DNA of 5,640 bases. Source: an uncultured bacterium. Its GTDB lineage: Bacteria; Verrucomicrobiota; Lentisphaeria; Oligosphaerales; Oligosphaeraceae. The position numbers and the translations under genes were made by a program. Each line of letters begins with the position of its first letter. Position 1 is the first letter of the stretch. The notes below the pieces were generated by a model. That model worked only from the letters and a program-made list of their open reading frames with translations. It did not search any database and was not told the DNA's origin. The stretch spans positions 1 to 5,640 of the forward strand of contig CACZQQ010000172.1 in the NCBI GenBank assembly GCA_902783355.1, written 5' to 3'. Positions 4,907-5,640 of the stretch are shown here, one piece after another.

Positions 4907-5640
4907 TCAGCCTCTCGGGGCGCCATGAGCGAAGGGGGACTGGAGGCCGCCGCCCGGGAAGCCTGTCTGGGGCGGCGGGACGCGCGGCGCGTTCTGGGCC
5001 GCCTGCGCGTTGCTTGTCCTGGCGGTGGAGATGGCCGCCAGGAACTCCTGCGTGAAATTGTCCATTTCCGTGCAGATGCTGTTGACATTGGCGTTGATGG
5101 CGTTGCTCATGCCGATGACGGGGATGGCCACGAGCAGGCCGAGGACGGTGGTCAGCAGGGCGCCGGAGATGCCTGGCGCGATGTGCTGGATGTCGGGGCG
5201 TCCGCCGGCGGCGACGATGCCCACGAAGGTGGCCATGACGCCCCAGACCGTGCCCAGCAGCCCGAACATGGGGGCCACGGAGCCCAGTGTGCCCAGCTTG
5301 GAGAGGCTCTCCTCGATCTTCTCCTGCTGGGCATTGACCTCGCGGCTCATCCCCGCGTAGATCTGGTCGATTTCGCGGTCGGTCAGTTCGCGGGGCACGA
5401 CGCCGGCGCGCTCCAGCTCATAGCCCTCCAGCCCGCTCTGCAGGTCGAGGATTTCGCGGAGGGTGGCGAGGCCGACGCGGCAGATGGCGAAGAGAGGCCC
5501 CTCTGTATTGGTGCGCTCCAAGACGCCGGCGATGGAGAGCGGGTTCCGGCTGCACTGCGTGCGGAACTTGGCGAATGACTTGTTGGAGCGCAGGATCTGC
5601 TTCAGGTAGCTGCGCTTGCTCAGGAAGATGCTCCAGACGA
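4907..5640 (-). CDS. MotA/TolQ/ExbB family proton-channel protein (5' end off the window)
   Basis: Inner-membrane channel subunit that pairs with the ExbD/TolR-type protein to convert proton-motive force into mechanical work. The frame is open to the right edge; translating beyond the internal TTG at 5521 gives VWSIFLSKRSYLKQILRSNK, matching the end of the first membrane helix and the following cytoplasmic basic segment, so only ~20-30 N-terminal residues are missing. In the 243 visible residues, helix two is around 115-142 (LGSVAPMFGLLGTVWGVM) and helix three around 158-180 (GISGALLTTVLGLLVAIPVI). Threonines T130 and T163/T164 sit where E. coli ExbB has its pore threonines T148 and T181. The cytoplasmic loop between helices one and two is the usual ~100 residues. 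The last ~35 residues are a Pro/Gly/Gln-rich tail (PRVPPPQTGFPGGG) not typical of the family core. Confidence 0.92.
   Translation of the reverse strand, partial: VWSIFLSKRSYLKQILRSNKSFAKFRTQCSRNPLSIAGVLERTNTEGPLFAICRVGLATLREILDLQSGLEGYELERAGVVPRELTDREIDQIYAGMSREVNAQQEKIEESLSKLGTLGSVAPMFGLLGTVWGVMATFVGIVAAGGRPDIQHIAPGISGALLTTVLGLLVAIPVIGMSNAINANVNSICTEMDNFTQEFLAAISTARTSNAQAAQNAPRVPPPQTGFPGGGLQSPFAHGAPRG

Noticed and set aside
4463..5578. Long open frame of 371 codons on the plus strand opposite exbB/exbD
   Set aside because: It is antisense to two clear family members; its translation is rich in Asp, Gly, Val, His and Ala, as expected when high-GC codons are read backwards, and shows no domain.

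Overview
The window is a compact, GC-rich bacterial segment carrying eight protein genes and no RNA gene, mobile element, CRISPR array or phage gene that I can recognise. Third codon positions are strongly G/C, intergenic gaps are short, and most genes touch or nearly touch. The ExbB/ExbD pair points to a Gram-negative (diderm) cell. The mixture of a TM1433-type flavoprotein/DUF1667 pair, a YhcH-type cupin and an unusual type III pantothenate kinase would fit an anaerobic, possibly gut-associated lineage such as the Verrucomicrobiota/Lentisphaerota/Kiritimatiellota group. That placement is a low-confidence inference; no marker gene here proves it.

Left block, plus strand (1-2143): a flavoprotein oxidoreductase whose N-terminus lies off the left edge, a four-cysteine DUF1667 protein, and an XRE-family regulator with a C-terminal cupin domain. 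Each junction is an ATGA stop/start overlap, so the three genes form one tightly coupled transcript. In bacteria such as Thermotoga this flavoprotein/DUF1667 pair usually follows a GlpA-like glycerol-3-phosphate dehydrogenase gene, which would be expected just left of the window. The XRE-cupin protein is probably the local regulator of the redox operon.

Right block, minus strand (5640 down to 2193): an ExbB/TolQ/MotA-family proton-channel subunit (N-terminus off the right edge) and its ExbD/TolR partner; then a 160-base AT-richer gap; a 279-residue protein of unknown function with two predicted N-terminal membrane helices; a strong intrinsic-terminator hairpin; a YhcH/YjgK/YiaL-family cupin-like protein; and a type III pantothenate kinase (coaX) beginning at TTG only five bases after the yhcH-type stop. 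The ExbB/ExbD pair should form a proton-motive-force-driven motor in the inner membrane. CoaX performs the first step of coenzyme A synthesis. The YhcH-type protein is likely a metal-binding sugar-processing enzyme.

The two blocks converge at 2144-2192, a 49-base AT-rich gap with no convincing terminator. No gene-free stretch exceeds 300 bases. I do not see a clearly novel multi-gene system. The points most worth a second look are the unknown two-helix membrane protein behind ExbB/ExbD, the Asp-to-Asn change in the phosphate-binding motif of CoaX, and the terminator hairpin that leaves no room for a promoter in front of the yhcH-coaX pair.
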